Notes: generated by a model from the sequence alone, not told the origin. A stretch of DNA of 64,000 nt from Opitutaceae bacterium (GCA_027482185.1 JAIXWF010000019.1:248001-312000); one strand, 5' to 3'; shown: positions 25,373 to 35,015, counted from the first letter of the stretch. Numbers and translations: made by a program.

Positions 25373-28300
25373 ATGCCGGCTCTCGCGCTCTCTTTCGCCT
25401 TTCTGCTGTTCGTCACCTTCGTGGGACGGGCGGCGTTGGCCGGATGCCGGTGGCAGGGCGGCGTGCTGCGCTCCTGGCTGCTCGCGCCGGCCGTCGGCCT
25501 CGCCGTGGTCGTACTCGGCATCATGGTCTTCAATCAGGCCGGCCTGCCGATCCGCAGCTTCGCCTGGCCGCTGACGCTCGGGCTCGCCGCGGCCGCCGCG
25601 GGAATCTTCGCGTGGCGCCGGCCGGTGCTGCCGTGGCGGGCCTTGGCGCCGTTCTTCGCCGTCGCGGTGTTTTCCCTCCTCTGGACGGGCTGGCCGATGC
25701 TGCGTTTCAACTTCGGTTGGCTGAGCTACGTCAACGACGACTATATCAACTACTGTCTCGCGGCCGAGCGCTTCAAGGACTTCGGCTTCTGGCGCGTGCC
25801 GACGATGGAGGAACTCGCGGGCACGGACATCGCGCAGTACTACTGGTTCATGCACGTGCCGGGGCTCATGCGCTTCGGCAGCGAGATTTTACTCGGTTGG
25901 GTTTCGGCGCTCACCGGCATTCGCTCCCTCGGTATTTTCATGCCCGTCATCGTCGGGCTTGGGCTCATTCAGTTGCTTGCCGCCTCCGCGCTCGCGTTGC
26001 ACCGCGGCCGTTGGCGCCGCCGGGCGCTGCTCACCGCCGGCCTGCTCGCCGTCAGTCCGTTGTTCATGCTCGGGACGCTGTATCAGCTGATCGCCCAGGT
26101 CGGCGGCCTCGGCCTTTTGCTCGGCGCGATCGTGTTGCTCACGGGCCGCCTGCCGGCCCAACGCCGACGCCTCGTCCCGCACGTCGCCGCCCTCTCGATC
26201 GTCGGCGCGGGGCTGGCGGTGTTCTATCCCGAGGTAACGGCCTTCGCGGTGCTCACCGGAGTTGCGGTCGCCGGGATCGAAGCCCTGCGCCAACGCCGCT
26301 TCCCGATCGAGCGCGCCTCGCTGTTTCTCTACGGCATCGTCGGCGTCGTTGTTCTGCTGCGCTACAATACCCTCGCCTACATCTTCACGGTCTCGCTGCA
26401 GATGGGCTCGGGCTTCCGCGCCGTCGATCTGTCGCTGTCGCTTTTTCCGTACTTCATGATCCCGACGGGTCTGGCGAACCTCTTCGGGTTCATGCCGCTC
26501 GCGGTGCAGTACGCGGAACCCCTCACGTCGCTGACCATCGTCGCCGGCCTCGCCGCCCTCGGCACCGCGCTCTGGGCCGGCGTGCGCGGCAGCTGGCAGG
26601 GCGTGCCGATGGCGCTGCTGCTGCTCGTGCAATTCGGGCTCGGCCTGAAGCTCATGCGCTCGGGCAACGACTTCGGCCTCTACAAAATCGCGATGTTCAT
26701 GCAGCCCGCGCTCGCCGCGGCGCTGGCCACGGCGCTGCTGCGCCTGCCCCGCGCCCGCTGGACCGCGCCGCTCGCCGTGATGGTCGCGGGACTCTGCTGC
26801 GCGCCGACCGCGCTGTTCTACACGAAGGCTTCGCAGGGTGAAAGATCCGGCGGCATCACCGAGGCGAAGTACGCCTCGATCCTCGGCACCAAGCCGCCGC
26901 CGACGCCGCCGGGCACGCGTCTCCTCACCGACATCAACAACCTCGTGGCGGCCAAAGTCGCCGCCCTCGAACTGCGCGGGACCGACCTGCGCTACCTCTC
27001 GCGCGACTACTACCAGCAAATCGCCCCGATCGAATTCGAGAAACTCGGCGACACGCTGATCAGTTTCCACCCGCGGTTCGCCGACCTGATGCGCACCCGC
27101 GCGATGTTGGAAAAACGCGACGACCTCGTCGTCCGCACCCACGCCGCCTTCGACACTTCGTTCCGCGCGCCGGCCCTCGGCTTCGCCCAGGCGGGCAAGA
27201 CCGACGCCTACCTCACGCTCGATCCGTCGCTCGGCCTCTTCAACAAGTTCAAGGCCGAGCTCGGCACGCGGCCCAAGGCGTTCTTCCGCACCCTCACCGC
27301 GGCCGAGGCGAAAAACCATCTCGTGTTCATGCACACGGGCCGCGGCAACCACTACTACCTCGGCGACCGCAACCGCATCGCGATCTTCCAGCAGGAAGCG
27401 GATCCGTTCACTTCGCGCCAGGACATCACCGGCATGGGCCGCTTCCTTTTGCTCCGCGTCGAGCAGCCCGACGCCGAGTTCTACGTGCGTATCGCCGCCA
27501 CCAAGACGTTCATGGGCGAGGGCCACACCGCCTGGTCGCCGGGCTCGCAATTGCTCGGCGCCGAGGCGCTCCCACTCGCTTTTCCGGGCAACGGCGCGGT
27601 CAACCGCATCGTCGGCCCGATCCGCCCGGTCTACCGCGACGGCGCCGCCTACCTCGCGATCGATTTCAAGGAAACCGCCGTGCAGTTCCCGTTCCGCCGC
27701 ACCGGGCTCCAGGCGCTCTACAACAACGAGGTCCCCTTCGACTCCCGCAAGCTTGTCGCCTACGGCCGCGACATCTCCGCGCTCTCCGCCGCCGAGGTCG
27801 CCGCCCTGCCGCGCCCGGCGCGGCTCGCCAAGTTCCCCGACGACCTCGTCTTCGCGCGCGGGCTCGAGTTCGCCGGCATCTACGAGGACGGCTGGCTGTC
27901 ACCGGAAAGCGAATACGTCCTGGGCCCGAGCCCGGCGCGCGGCGTGGTGCGGATCCGCGGCTACGTGCCGGAGCTGCCGGGCAACCCGCTCGGCCGCGGC
28001 ACCCTCGCGCTCCGCGTCGGCGGCAACGAATTTCCCGTCCCGGCCGCCACCGGCGTGTTCGACTGGCTCGTGCCCGTCGACCGCGCGACCGCGGCGACCG
28101 CGGTGGGCCTGAAGTTTTCCGACTTCGCCCCGCTTCCCGGCGGCGACGACCGCCCAGCCGGCGGACGGCTCGAACTGATCGAGGTGCTGCCGGCCCTGCC
28201 CACCCACACTTTCGAGTACGGCGTACCCGGCCGCGCGCGGCTTCCCGCTCCCGGCATCGACCAGGACGGCTGGTTCGCGCGCGAGGCGGGCATCGTGATC

Positions 28301-28585
28301 CCGGCGGGCGGCCGCCGCGTGCTGACGTTGAAATTCGAATACCCGGACTGGAGCGGCCAAACCACGGGGCAGCTCGACGTCGCCTTCCCCGGCGGCAACG
28401 TCGCGCACCGCCAGGCGCTGCGCGCCGGCGAATACACCACCGTGATCCTGGACATTCCCGCCACCGCCCGCGCCCAGACGCTCACGCTGCGCTCCGCCGC
28501 CGAATTCGCCCTGCCCGCGCCCGATCCGCGGCGGCGCTCCGCCCGTCTGGTGGTCGCCGAACTCCAGCCCGTTTCCCCCGAATGA
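25373..28585 (+). CDS. Large polytopic membrane protein, GT-C-like, with long extracytoplasmic C-terminus
   Basis: The 1070-residue protein has about 12 hydrophobic segments in residues 1-485 and a soluble C-terminal half. The first major external loop carries SYVNDDYINYCLAAERFKDF near residue 117. Such paired acidic residues in the first loop are typical of GT-C glycosyltransferases that use polyprenyl-phosphate sugars. The C-terminal part (about 500-1070) includes several beta-rich segments, for instance RRVLTLKFEYPDWSGQTTGQ near the end, suggesting carbohydrate-binding or structural sandwich domains. It overlaps the following GT9-GT2 fusion gene by ATGA, so the two are probably made together. 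No named family could be assigned. Confidence 0.7.
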   Translation: MPALALSFAFLLFVTFVGRAALAGCRWQGGVLRSWLLAPAVGLAVVVLGIMVFNQAGLPIRSFAWPLTLGLAAAAAGIFAWRRPVLPWRALAPFFAVAVFSLLWTGWPMLRFNFGWLSYVNDDYINYCLAAERFKDFGFWRVPTMEELAGTDIAQYYWFMHVPGLMRFGSEILLGWVSALTGIRSLGIFMPVIVGLGLIQLLAASALALHRGRWRRRALLTAGLLAVSPLFMLGTLYQLIAQVGGLGLLLGAIVLLTGRLPAQRRRLVPHVAALSIVGAGLAVFYPEVTAFAVLTGVAVAGIEALRQRRFPIERASLFLYGIVGVVVLLRYNTLAYIFTVSLQMGSGFRAVDLSLSLFPYFMIPTGLANLFGFMPLAVQYAEPLTSLTIVAGLAALGTALWAGVRGSWQGVPMALLLLVQFGLGLKLMRSGNDFGLYKIAMFMQPALAAALATALLRLPRARWTAPLAVMVAGLCCAPTALFYTKASQGERSGGITEAKYASILGTKPPPTPPGTRLLTDINNLVAAKVAALELRGTDLRYLSRDYYQQIAPIEFEKLGDTLISFHPRFADLMRTRAMLEKRDDLVVRTHAAFDTSFRAPALGFAQAGKTDAYLTLDPSLGLFNKFKAELGTRPKAFFRTLTAAEAKNHLVFMHTGRGNHYYLGDRNRIAIFQQEADPFTSRQDITGMGRFLLLRVEQPDAEFYVRIAATKTFMGEGHTAWSPGSQLLGAEALPLAFPGNGAVNRIVGPIRPVYRDGAAYLAIDFKETAVQFPFRRTGLQALYNNEVPFDSRKLVAYGRDISALSAAEVAALPRPARLAKFPDDLVFARGLEFAGIYEDGWLSPESEYVLGPSPARGVVRIRGYVPELPGNPLGRGTLALRVGGNEFPVPAATGVFDWLVPVDRATAATAVGLKFSDFAPLPGGDDRPAGGRLELIEVLPALPTHTFEYGVPGRARLPAPGIDQDGWFAREAGIVIPAGGRRVLTLKFEYPDWSGQTTGQLDVAFPGGNVAHRQALRAGEYTTVILDIPATARAQTLTLRSAAEFALPAPDPRRRSARLVVAELQPVSPE

Positions 28586-31257
28586 GCGGCCCCCGCGCAG
28601 CCGTTATCGCCAAGGTCGACACCCTCGGCGACCTCGTCCTCTTCACCCCGGCGCTGCGCGCCCTGCGCGCCGCGTGGCCCGCGACCCGTCTCGCCGTCGT
28701 CATCCGCCGCGCCTACGCCGATCTGGCGCCGTTGCTCGCGGCCGACGTCGAGTGGATCCACACCGGGATCGATCCGTTCAACCATCGGCCCGACCGCGAC
28801 CCGGCCGAAGTCGCACGGCTGCGCGCCGCCGTCGCGACGATCGCTCCCGAGGTCGTCGCGGCCGCCACGTCCCGCCGCAACTGGCTCGAAGTCCTCCTCG
28901 CGAGCGCCGTGCCGGCCGCCCGCCGCGTGGCCCTCGGCGCCGCCGGCCAGGACGAATTCTTCGGCACCCAATTGCGCGTCCTTGCCGGCATCGACGCGAC
29001 CGCGGCCTTTTCCGAATTCGTCGCCGCGCCCGCCGGAGCGGCGGATTGGGCGGCGAACTTCACGCTCGTCGACGCGCTCCTCGGCCGCAGCGCCGAACGC
29101 ACGCCGCCGCGCCTGTCGGCCCCGCCGGACGCCGTCGCGGCCGCGCGCCGCTGGCTCACGGAAAAACAGCTGAGCCCCGGACGCTACGCGGTCTGCGCCG
29201 CCGCCGGCTTCGCGAACGTCCGCCTCAAGACCTGGCCCGCCGAACGTTTCGGCACCCTCATCGGCCGGCTCCGGGAAACGCATTGCCTGCCGACCGTGCT
29301 GATCGGCCACACGGGCGAACGCGACCACCTCGCGACGGTGCCCGGCGCCGACGCGACTTGGCTCGGCGGCGAAGGCGACCTGCCGGTGCTGGCAGCGCTG
29401 ATCGCGGACTCCGCGCTTTACGTCGGCAACGACACCGGCGCCCTGCATCTGGCCGCCGCGCTGGAGGTGCCGGTGCTCGGCGTCTACGGCGGCGGCACTT
29501 GGCCGCGGTTCGTGCCCGCCGCGGCCCGAGGCGCCGCCGTCGTGCAGCCACTCCCCTGTTTCGGCTGCGGTTGGGACTGTGCCTTCGGCGACGCCCCTTG
29601 CCTCGGCGGCATCGCCGCCGCGGATGTGTTTCCGGCCCTCGACGACACCGTCGCCGGTCGTCCCTTCGCGGTCCGCGAGGTGAAGAAAGTTGCCGCCGAG
29701 ACCGCCGCCCTCATGGCCAAGGTGTCGGCGCTGCACCGCGAATCCCGCGCCGGCCATCTCGCCCGCCAGCACAAACTCGAGGAACTGACCGCCCTCGACC
29801 GCGAAAAGGACGAGACCATCGTCCGGCAGAACGACGAGCTCGTCGGCAAGGAACAGGAAATCGACGCGCTCAAGCTCGTCTGCAACGAGCGCGAAAAAAC
29901 GATCATCGTCCTCGACGGCCACGTCCGCCATTTCCAGCACCTCAGCGGCGTGCTGCAGGCCGACAAGTCCGTCCTCGAGCAAACCCTCGCCGCGCAACCG
30001 GCCGACGCCGCCTTGGCCGCGCGGACCATCTCCTCGCAACTCGTCCACATCCGGAATCTCGAGGCGCTCGTGAAGCAGCAGGAGACCATGCTCGCCGAGC
30101 TCCGCACCTCGGAGGCCAACCGTGCCGCGGGCCGGCACGACCTCGAGCAGGCGAAGCACTACGGGAAGCTGCTCGCGGAGAAGGAAGCCGTCATCCGCGC
30201 CCTCAGCGCCGGCCTGGCCGAACGCGAAGCGACCATCGCCCGCCTCGCCGCCGCCGGCACGGGCCCGACCGCCGCCCTGCATCGCCTCGCGGTGGCCGTC
30301 GCGGCCTTCGTGCGCGAGGAGATTTTCCGCCCCGCCGAGGCCGCGCTGTTCCGCGCCGTGGTCGAGCGCCACTGGATGCAGATCGGCGTGCTCCGCCACT
30401 ACGCGCCCAAGCCGCTGCGCTGGGACGAACGGCTGCCCGCGCCGGCCCGCCGGGACGCCGACCTGCCGCAGATCGGCATCGTCACTCCGAGCTACGGCCA
30501 GGAAGCCTTTATCGAGCGCACGCTCCGCAGCGTGATCGATCAGGCGTATCCGAAATTGGTCTACGCGGTGCAGGACGGCGGTTCGAAGGACGGCAGCCCC
30601 GGGATCATCGCCCGCCACGCCGCCGCGCTGCGGCACTGGGAATCCGTCCGCGACCGCGGCCAGGCCGATGCCATCGGCCGCGGCTTCGGCCACATCGGCG
30701 GCGCCCTCGGCCCCGCCGATCTCATGGCCTGGCTCAACTCCGACGACCTGCTCGCGCCCGGCGCGCTGCGGTTCGTCGGCGAGTACTTCGCGGCGCATCC
30801 CGACGTCGACGTCGTCTACGGCCACCGCATCATCATCGACGAGCACGACCGCGATGTCGGCCGCTGGATCATGCCGCGGCACGATCCCGCCACCCTCGAA
30901 TGGATCGACTACGTGCCGCAGGAGACGATGTTCTGGCGCAAGCGCGCCTGGGACCGCGTCGGCGGCATCGACCCGAGTTTCCAGTTCGCCCTCGACTGGG
31001 ATTTGCTCGCGCGGTTCCAGCAGGCCGGTTGCCGGATGGTGCGCGTGCCCTATTTCCTCGGCGCCTTCCGCGTGCACTCGGAACAGAAGACCTCGCAGGC
31101 CATCCACACCGTGGGCGCGGAGGAGATGAAGCGCATCCGCACGCGTTTCCACGGCGAGAAACAGGACGACTTCGCCACCATCGACCGCTTCGCCCGCCGC
31201 ACGCGTTTCCGCGGCGCCCTCGTCGCCCGCCTGCTCGAGGCCGGTATCCGCTGGTGA
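28582..31257 (+). CDS. Glycosyltransferase fusion: GT9 (heptosyltransferase-like), coiled coil, GT2
   Basis: Three parts are clear in 891 residues. Residues 1-360 are a GT9 domain: AVIAKVDTLGDLVLFTPALR at the start and YVGNDTGALHLAAALEVPVL with GVYGGGTWPRF in the donor lobe, as in ADP-heptose:LPS heptosyltransferases. Residues about 370-560 are a charged coiled coil (for example REKDETIVRQNDELVGKEQE). Residues 625-891 are a GT2 domain with IGIVTPSYGQEAFIERTLRS, the metal-binding LNSDDLLAPGALRF and ALDWDLLARFQQAG. The protein probably adds two successive sugars in the cytoplasm. The coil may act as a ruler or oligomerisation spacer. A neighbouring GDP-heptose pathway makes heptose a plausible donor. 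Confidence 0.93.
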   Translation: MSGPRAAVIAKVDTLGDLVLFTPALRALRAAWPATRLAVVIRRAYADLAPLLAADVEWIHTGIDPFNHRPDRDPAEVARLRAAVATIAPEVVAAATSRRNWLEVLLASAVPAARRVALGAAGQDEFFGTQLRVLAGIDATAAFSEFVAAPAGAADWAANFTLVDALLGRSAERTPPRLSAPPDAVAAARRWLTEKQLSPGRYAVCAAAGFANVRLKTWPAERFGTLIGRLRETHCLPTVLIGHTGERDHLATVPGADATWLGGEGDLPVLAALIADSALYVGNDTGALHLAAALEVPVLGVYGGGTWPRFVPAAARGAAVVQPLPCFGCGWDCAFGDAPCLGGIAAADVFPALDDTVAGRPFAVREVKKVAAETAALMAKVSALHRESRAGHLARQHKLEELTALDREKDETIVRQNDELVGKEQEIDALKLVCNEREKTIIVLDGHVRHFQHLSGVLQADKSVLEQTLAAQPADAALAARTISSQLVHIRNLEALVKQQETMLAELRTSEANRAAGRHDLEQAKHYGKLLAEKEAVIRALSAGLAEREATIARLAAAGTGPTAALHRLAVAVAAFVREEIFRPAEAALFRAVVERHWMQIGVLRHYAPKPLRWDERLPAPARRDADLPQIGIVTPSYGQEAFIERTLRSVIDQAYPKLVYAVQDGGSKDGSPGIIARHAAALRHWESVRDRGQADAIGRGFGHIGGALGPADLMAWLNSDDLLAPGALRFVGEYFAAHPDVDVVYGHRIIIDEHDRDVGRWIMPRHDPATLEWIDYVPQETMFWRKRAWDRVGGIDPSFQFALDWDLLARFQQAGCRMVRVPYFLGAFRVHSEQKTSQAIHTVGAEEMKRIRTRFHGEKQDDFATIDRFARRTRFRGALVARLLEAGIRW

Positions 31258-31311
31258 GCGCCGCCCCGTTTTTGTGCTGATTAGCCCCGCGTAACGCCCA
31301 ACGCTCCCCCC

Positions 31312-32247
31312 ATGCTGCTCAGCATCGTCGTCCCCGTTTACAAAGAGGAAAAGAACATCCCCGAGTTCCTGCGGCGGCTGCGGCCGATCCTCTCCGGCGT
31401 CACGGAGGACTACGAAATCATCTTCTCGCTCGATCCCTCGCCCGACCGCACCGAGGACGTGATCCTCGAAAATCGCGCCGCCGACGCCCGGATCAAGCTG
31501 CTCAAGTTTTCCCGCCGCTTCGGCCAACCGATGGCGACGCTCGCGGGCCTCGATTACTCCTCGGGCGACGCCGTCATCGTCATGGACGTCGACCTGCAGG
31601 ATCCGCCGGAACTGATCGGCGAAATGGTCGCGAAATGGCGCGAGGGCTTCGACGTCGTCCTCCCGCAGCGCCGCCAGCGCACCGGCGAGCCGTGGATCAA
31701 GAAGGCCGTCGCCGCCACGGGCTACAAGGTGATCAACAAGATCGCCGACGTGAAAATCCCGCCCAACACCGGCGACTTCCGCCTCATGGCCCGGCGCGTC
31801 GTGCGCGAGGTCGTGAAGCTGAAGGAATCGCACGGTTTCCTCCGCGGCATGGTCGCGGTCGTCGGTTTCAAGCAGGCGATCATCCCTTTCGACCGGCCCG
31901 CGCGCTTCGCCGGCGAGACGAACTACAACCGCTTCTTCGGCTCCCTCCGCATCGGTTTCAACGGCATCTTCTGCTTCTCGACCTACGCGCTCACGCTCAG
32001 CACCTGGCTCGGCTTCGTCGTCTCCGCGTTCTCGTTTCTGCTGATGGCGGTCTATCTGTTCTACAAGCTCATGGGCTGGCCGATCGTCTGGGGCAACCCG
32101 ACCCTCGTCATCCTCATCTCCTTCCTCGGCGGCATCCAATTGATCAGCGTCGGCATCCTCGGCGAATACATCGGCCGCATTTACGAGGAAGTCCGCGCGC
32201 GGCCCAAGTTCATCGTCGACCGCGCCGAGGGCTTCGGCCCCCGCTGA
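31312..32247 (+). CDS. DPM1/GtrB-type polyprenyl-phosphate glycosyltransferase
   Basis: This 311-residue GT2 enzyme has LLSIVVPVYKEEKNIPEFLR, the catalytic metal site VIVMDVDLQDPPE, GDFRLMARRV and RFAGETNYN, all typical of GtrB/ArnC/DPM-like enzymes that transfer glucose or a related sugar to undecaprenyl phosphate. Two C-terminal membrane helices (about 230-252 and 262-287) anchor it, as in GtrB. A GtrA-like flippase candidate is encoded nearby at 34577-34975 on the other strand, and several GT-C-type proteins could use the product. It precedes an epimerase gene by 40 bases. Confidence 0.93.
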   Translation: MLLSIVVPVYKEEKNIPEFLRRLRPILSGVTEDYEIIFSLDPSPDRTEDVILENRAADARIKLLKFSRRFGQPMATLAGLDYSSGDAVIVMDVDLQDPPELIGEMVAKWREGFDVVLPQRRQRTGEPWIKKAVAATGYKVINKIADVKIPPNTGDFRLMARRVVREVVKLKESHGFLRGMVAVVGFKQAIIPFDRPARFAGETNYNRFFGSLRIGFNGIFCFSTYALTLSTWLGFVVSAFSFLLMAVYLFYKLMGWPIVWGNPTLVILISFLGGIQLISVGILGEYIGRIYEEVRARPKFIVDRAEGFGPR

Positions 32248-32287
32248 CGCCCCCGCCCGCCGCGCTTCCGTTTCCCGCTCCCTTTCC

Positions 32288-33274
32288 ATGCAACACGTTT
32301 TTGTCACCGGCGCGTCCGGCTTCATCGGTTCCAACCTCGTCGACCGCCTGCTCGCGGACGGCGTCGCCGTCACCGGCTGGGACAACCTTTCCACCGGCCA
32401 AATCCGGTTCCTCGAAGGCGCGCTCAAGCACCCGAAATTCAAGTTGGTCCGCGGCGACAACCTCGACCTGCCCGCCCTCAAGGCCGCGATGCACGGCGCC
32501 GACTTCGTCTTCCACCTCGCCGCCAACGCCGACATCCGCGACGGCTGGAAACACCCGGAAAAGGACCTGCAGCAAAACACGATCGCGACCTTCAACGTCC
32601 TCGAGGCCATGCGCGCCAACGGCGTGAAACGCATCGCGTTTTCGTCCACCGGCTCCGTCTACGGCGAAGCCCTCGTCACGCCCGACCGGCCCACGCCCGA
32701 GACCGACGCCTTCCCGATCCAGACCTCGCTCTACGGCGCGTCCAAGACCGCCGGCGAAGGCCTCATCGCCGCCTACGCCGAGGGTGCGCAGATCGACGAA
32801 GCCTACATCTTCCGCTTCGTCTCGATTCTGGGCGAACGCTACACGCACGGCCACGTGTTCGATTTCTACAAGCAACTCGTCGAACACCCCGACCGCCTCC
32901 GCGTCCTCGGCGACGGTACCCAGCGCAAGAGCTACCTCTACGTGCAGGATTGCATCGAGGCCCTGCTCCACGTCACCCGCGCGCACACGGCCCGCGACGC
33001 GAAACACCGCACGCAGATCTACAACCTCGGCACGGCGGAATACGTGCAGGTCAACGACAGCATCGCCGCCATTTGCAAAGCCCTCGGCCTTGCCCCGAAG
33101 TTCGAATACACCGGCGGCAACAAGGGTTGGATCGGCGACAACCCGTTCATCTACCTCGATACGGCCAAGATCCGCGCCACCGGCTGGAAACCGAAACTCA
33201 CCATCGAACAGGGCATCATCGCCACGCTGCGCTGGCTCGAGGCCAACCGCTGGGTCTACGACGCGCGGCACTGA
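32288..33274 (+). CDS. NAD-dependent sugar epimerase/dehydratase (GalE-like extended SDR)
   Basis: The 328-residue protein has the N-terminal NAD motif VFVTGASGFIGSNLVDRLL, the Asp of GWDNLSTG, a Ser/Thr site AFSSTGSVYG, and the catalytic pair in SLYGASKTAGE (Tyr-x-x-x-Lys). The later LRVLGDGTQRKSYLYVQDCI is the substrate-domain motif of nucleotide-sugar epimerases such as GalE, Gne and WbpP. It should interconvert UDP- or GDP-sugars for glycan synthesis. The stop codon is the first part of a purine-rich repeat that leads into the four-helix-bundle gene. Confidence 0.94.
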   Translation: MQHVFVTGASGFIGSNLVDRLLADGVAVTGWDNLSTGQIRFLEGALKHPKFKLVRGDNLDLPALKAAMHGADFVFHLAANADIRDGWKHPEKDLQQNTIATFNVLEAMRANGVKRIAFSSTGSVYGEALVTPDRPTPETDAFPIQTSLYGASKTAGEGLIAAYAEGAQIDEAYIFRFVSILGERYTHGHVFDFYKQLVEHPDRLRVLGDGTQRKSYLYVQDCIEALLHVTRAHTARDAKHRTQIYNLGTAEYVQVNDSIAAICKALGLAPKFEYTGGNKGWIGDNPFIYLDTAKIRATGWKPKLTIEQGIIATLRWLEANRWVYDARH

Positions 33275-33304
33275 AAGTGAGAGTGAGAGTGAGGGTGAAA
33301 GTGG
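33273..33304 (+). repeat. Purine-rich 6-bp repeat, left inverted arm of four-helix-bundle unit 1
   Basis: The tract is built from near-repeats of GAGAGT, GAGGGT and GAAAGT with a 6-base period. Its reverse complement matches the first part of the pyrimidine tract at 33674-33723 (19 of the first 20 positions by eye), so the two arms form an inverted repeat around the small gene. It starts inside the epimerase stop codon. Confidence 0.8.
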
Positions 33305-33307
33305 ACC

Positions 33308-33673
33308 ATGGTCGCCGACAGCAAGCTCGCTAAGTTCGGAGCCCACCAAAAGGCGCTGGAGTTGTTCGACCTCGTCGTGGCGGACGTCCGCCCGTTGGCC
33401 GCGCATTCCCCGCTGGCTCGCTTGGTCGGCCAGCAACTCGACAGTGCCGACTCCATCGCCGCCAACATCGAGGAAGGGTACGGCCGCGGCTCGCCCAAGG
33501 ACTATTCCCATTTCTTGATCATCGCACGAGGCTCGGCCCAGGAAACACTGGGGCGCTACAGACGCCTCAAACACTGGCTGGCTCCTGAAGTAGTCGCCGC
33601 CCGCGTCGCTCTGTGCGGTGAAATCATCGCCATCCTGACCGCCGCGATCACCACCCTCCGCCGCCCCCGCTAG
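33308..33673 (+). CDS. Four-helix-bundle protein (23S rRNA intervening-sequence/S23 type)
   Basis: The 121-residue protein is all-helical, with the family pattern KALELFDLVVADVR, SADSIAANIEEGYGRGSPKDY, SHFLIIARGSAQETLGRYR and a final helix to the C-terminus. This family (also related to the Avd accessory proteins of diversity-generating retroelements) is often encoded as orphan genes outside rRNA; its biochemical role is not established. It is quite different from the glycan enzymes on both sides. Inverted short-period repeats bracket it exactly (33273-33304 and 33674-33723), and a second copy lies at 40024-40386. No reverse transcriptase is nearby. Confidence 0.9.
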   Translation: MVADSKLAKFGAHQKALELFDLVVADVRPLAAHSPLARLVGQQLDSADSIAANIEEGYGRGSPKDYSHFLIIARGSAQETLGRYRRLKHWLAPEVVAARVALCGEIIAILTAAITTLRRPR

Positions 33674-33723
33674 CCCCACTTTCACTCTCACTCTCCCTTT
33701 CACCCTCACTTTCCCTTTCACTC
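33674..33723 (+). repeat. Pyrimidine-rich 6-bp repeat, right inverted arm of four-helix-bundle unit 1
   Basis: Directly after the TAG stop come variants of CTTTCA, CTCTCA and CCCTCA with a 6-base period, ending one base before the ATG of the next gene. It is the inverted counterpart of 33273-33304. It leaves no room for a Shine-Dalgarno sequence for the SDR gene. Confidence 0.8.
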
Positions 33724-33724
33724 G

Positions 33725-34549
33725 ATGAACATCGTCCTCACGGGCTCCAGCACCGGCATCGGCCGCGCCTTGGCGGAACGCCTCCTCGCCCAAGGCCACC
33801 GCGTCTGGGGACTGGCCCGCTCCGCGCAGGCCGATCTCGCCGCCGCGCATCCGCAAACGTTCCGGTTTTCCCAGGCGGATGTCGGCGATTGGGAATCCGT
33901 CGCCCACGCCGCCGCCGAGGTCCGCGCCGCCTGGCCTCATGTCGATGCCCTCGTCGCCTGCGCCGGCCTGCAGGGCGAGATCGGCCGCGCCGTCGCCGCC
34001 GATCCCGTGCGCTGGTCCGCCACCGTGCGTGCCAATCTCGACGGCACTTTCTTCGCCGTGCGCGCCTTCGATGCGCTGCTCGCCCAGGCACCGCGCCGCG
34101 CCAAGGTCGTCTGCTTTTCCGGCGGCGGCGCCACCAAACCGCGCCTCAACTTCTCCGCCTACGGCGTCGCCAAAACCGGCGTCGTCCGCCTCGTCGAAAC
34201 CATCGCCGAAGAGGAACGCGGCCGCCCCTACGACATCAACGCCCTCGCCCCCGGCGCCATCAACACGCGGCTCACCGACGAAGTGCTCGCCCTCGGGCCC
34301 GAGGTCGTCGGAGCCGCGGAATTCGCCGCCGCGCAAAAACAAAAGGCCGCCGGCGGCGCCGGTCTCGAAAAAGCGCTCGCCTGCGTCGATTGGCTGCTCT
34401 CGCCGGCCAGCGACGGCGTGTCCGGCCGCCTCATCGCCGCGCCGTGGGACCCCTGGCCGACGCTCGGCGAAAAAGCCTCGGACCTCTCCGCTTCCGACAT
34501 CTTCACGCTCCGCCGCATTCTCCCCGAAGAACGCGGGCGCAAGTGGTAG
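33725..34549 (+). CDS. Short-chain dehydrogenase/reductase
   Basis: This 274-residue classical SDR has the cofactor motif NIVLTGSSTGIGRALAERLL, a VACAGLQGEIG segment in place of the usual NNAG, and the catalytic SAYGVAKTGVV (Tyr-x-x-x-Lys) preceded by a Ser-containing CFSGGGATKP. The PG motif ALAPGAINTRL that closes the cofactor site is also present. It probably reduces or oxidises a sugar or a related hydroxyl compound. The longer C-terminal tail after residue 230 is unusual for simple ketoacyl reductases and may shape substrate choice. Its start codon directly abuts a repeat tract. It converges with the GtrA-like gene. Confidence 0.9.
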   Translation: MNIVLTGSSTGIGRALAERLLAQGHRVWGLARSAQADLAAAHPQTFRFSQADVGDWESVAHAAAEVRAAWPHVDALVACAGLQGEIGRAVAADPVRWSATVRANLDGTFFAVRAFDALLAQAPRRAKVVCFSGGGATKPRLNFSAYGVAKTGVVRLVETIAEEERGRPYDINALAPGAINTRLTDEVLALGPEVVGAAEFAAAQKQKAAGGAGLEKALACVDWLLSPASDGVSGRLIAAPWDPWPTLGEKASDLSASDIFTLRRILPEERGRKW

Positions 34550-34576
34550 CGGCAGTGCGCGCCCCGCGGCCGCGGC

Positions 34577-34975
34577 TCATTTCCCGAAGACCCGGAAATT
34601 GAGGATCAGGAAAACGACGATCGTCGACGGCGGGATCGCCCCGAGCGTCGCCCACGTGGTGCTCCATTTGAATCGGTTCCGCAGCAGCTTGAACGCGCCG
34701 AGGTTGATCAAATAGCTCAGCGCCACGGCAAAGAGATACTCGCCCGCCTGCTGCGCCGTGTCGCTGCGCGAACTCGGCAACGCCCAGTAGCGGTTCGCCA
34801 GATAATGCGTCGTCGTCGAGACGACCCACGAAAGCGAAAACGCCCACGTTTCCCCGCACCGCGGCTTCAGCGCCCGCAGCACCGCGACCTGCACGAGGGC
34901 CGTGCCGCCGCCGACCGCGAGGAAACGCAGCAGCCGCAGCTGGGTTTCCCGATCGGTCAGCAAGGCGTCGAACAT
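34577..34975 (-). CDS. GtrA-family membrane protein
   Basis: The 132-residue protein has four hydrophobic helices and the family's landmarks: RFLAVGGGTALVQVAVLRAL at the start, SWVVSTTTHYLANRYW in the second helix and a C-terminal WATLGAIPPSTIVVFLILNF followed by a basic tail. GtrA proteins are thought to flip undecaprenyl-phosphate-linked glucose or similar sugars, working with a GtrB such as that at 31312-32247. The frame is open further upstream, but the ATG at 34975 gives the usual family length and leaves 40 bases to the preceding gene on the same strand. Confidence 0.88.
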   Translation of the reverse strand: MFDALLTDRETQLRLLRFLAVGGGTALVQVAVLRALKPRCGETWAFSLSWVVSTTTHYLANRYWALPSSRSDTAQQAGEYLFAVALSYLINLGAFKLLRNRFKWSTTWATLGAIPPSTIVVFLILNFRVFGK

Positions 34976-35015
34976 CGCCGCGCATCGGACGCAACGAAGC
35001 CCCGGGGCCGCAACT

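Noticed and set aside
27961-32649. A very long open frame on the minus strand opposite the membrane protein and the GT9-GT2 fusion
   Set aside because: It lies wholly antisense to well-supported genes, has a composition (runs of Glu, Ala, Gly, Arg, His) typical of reverse frames in very GC-rich DNA, and shows no recognisable domain.
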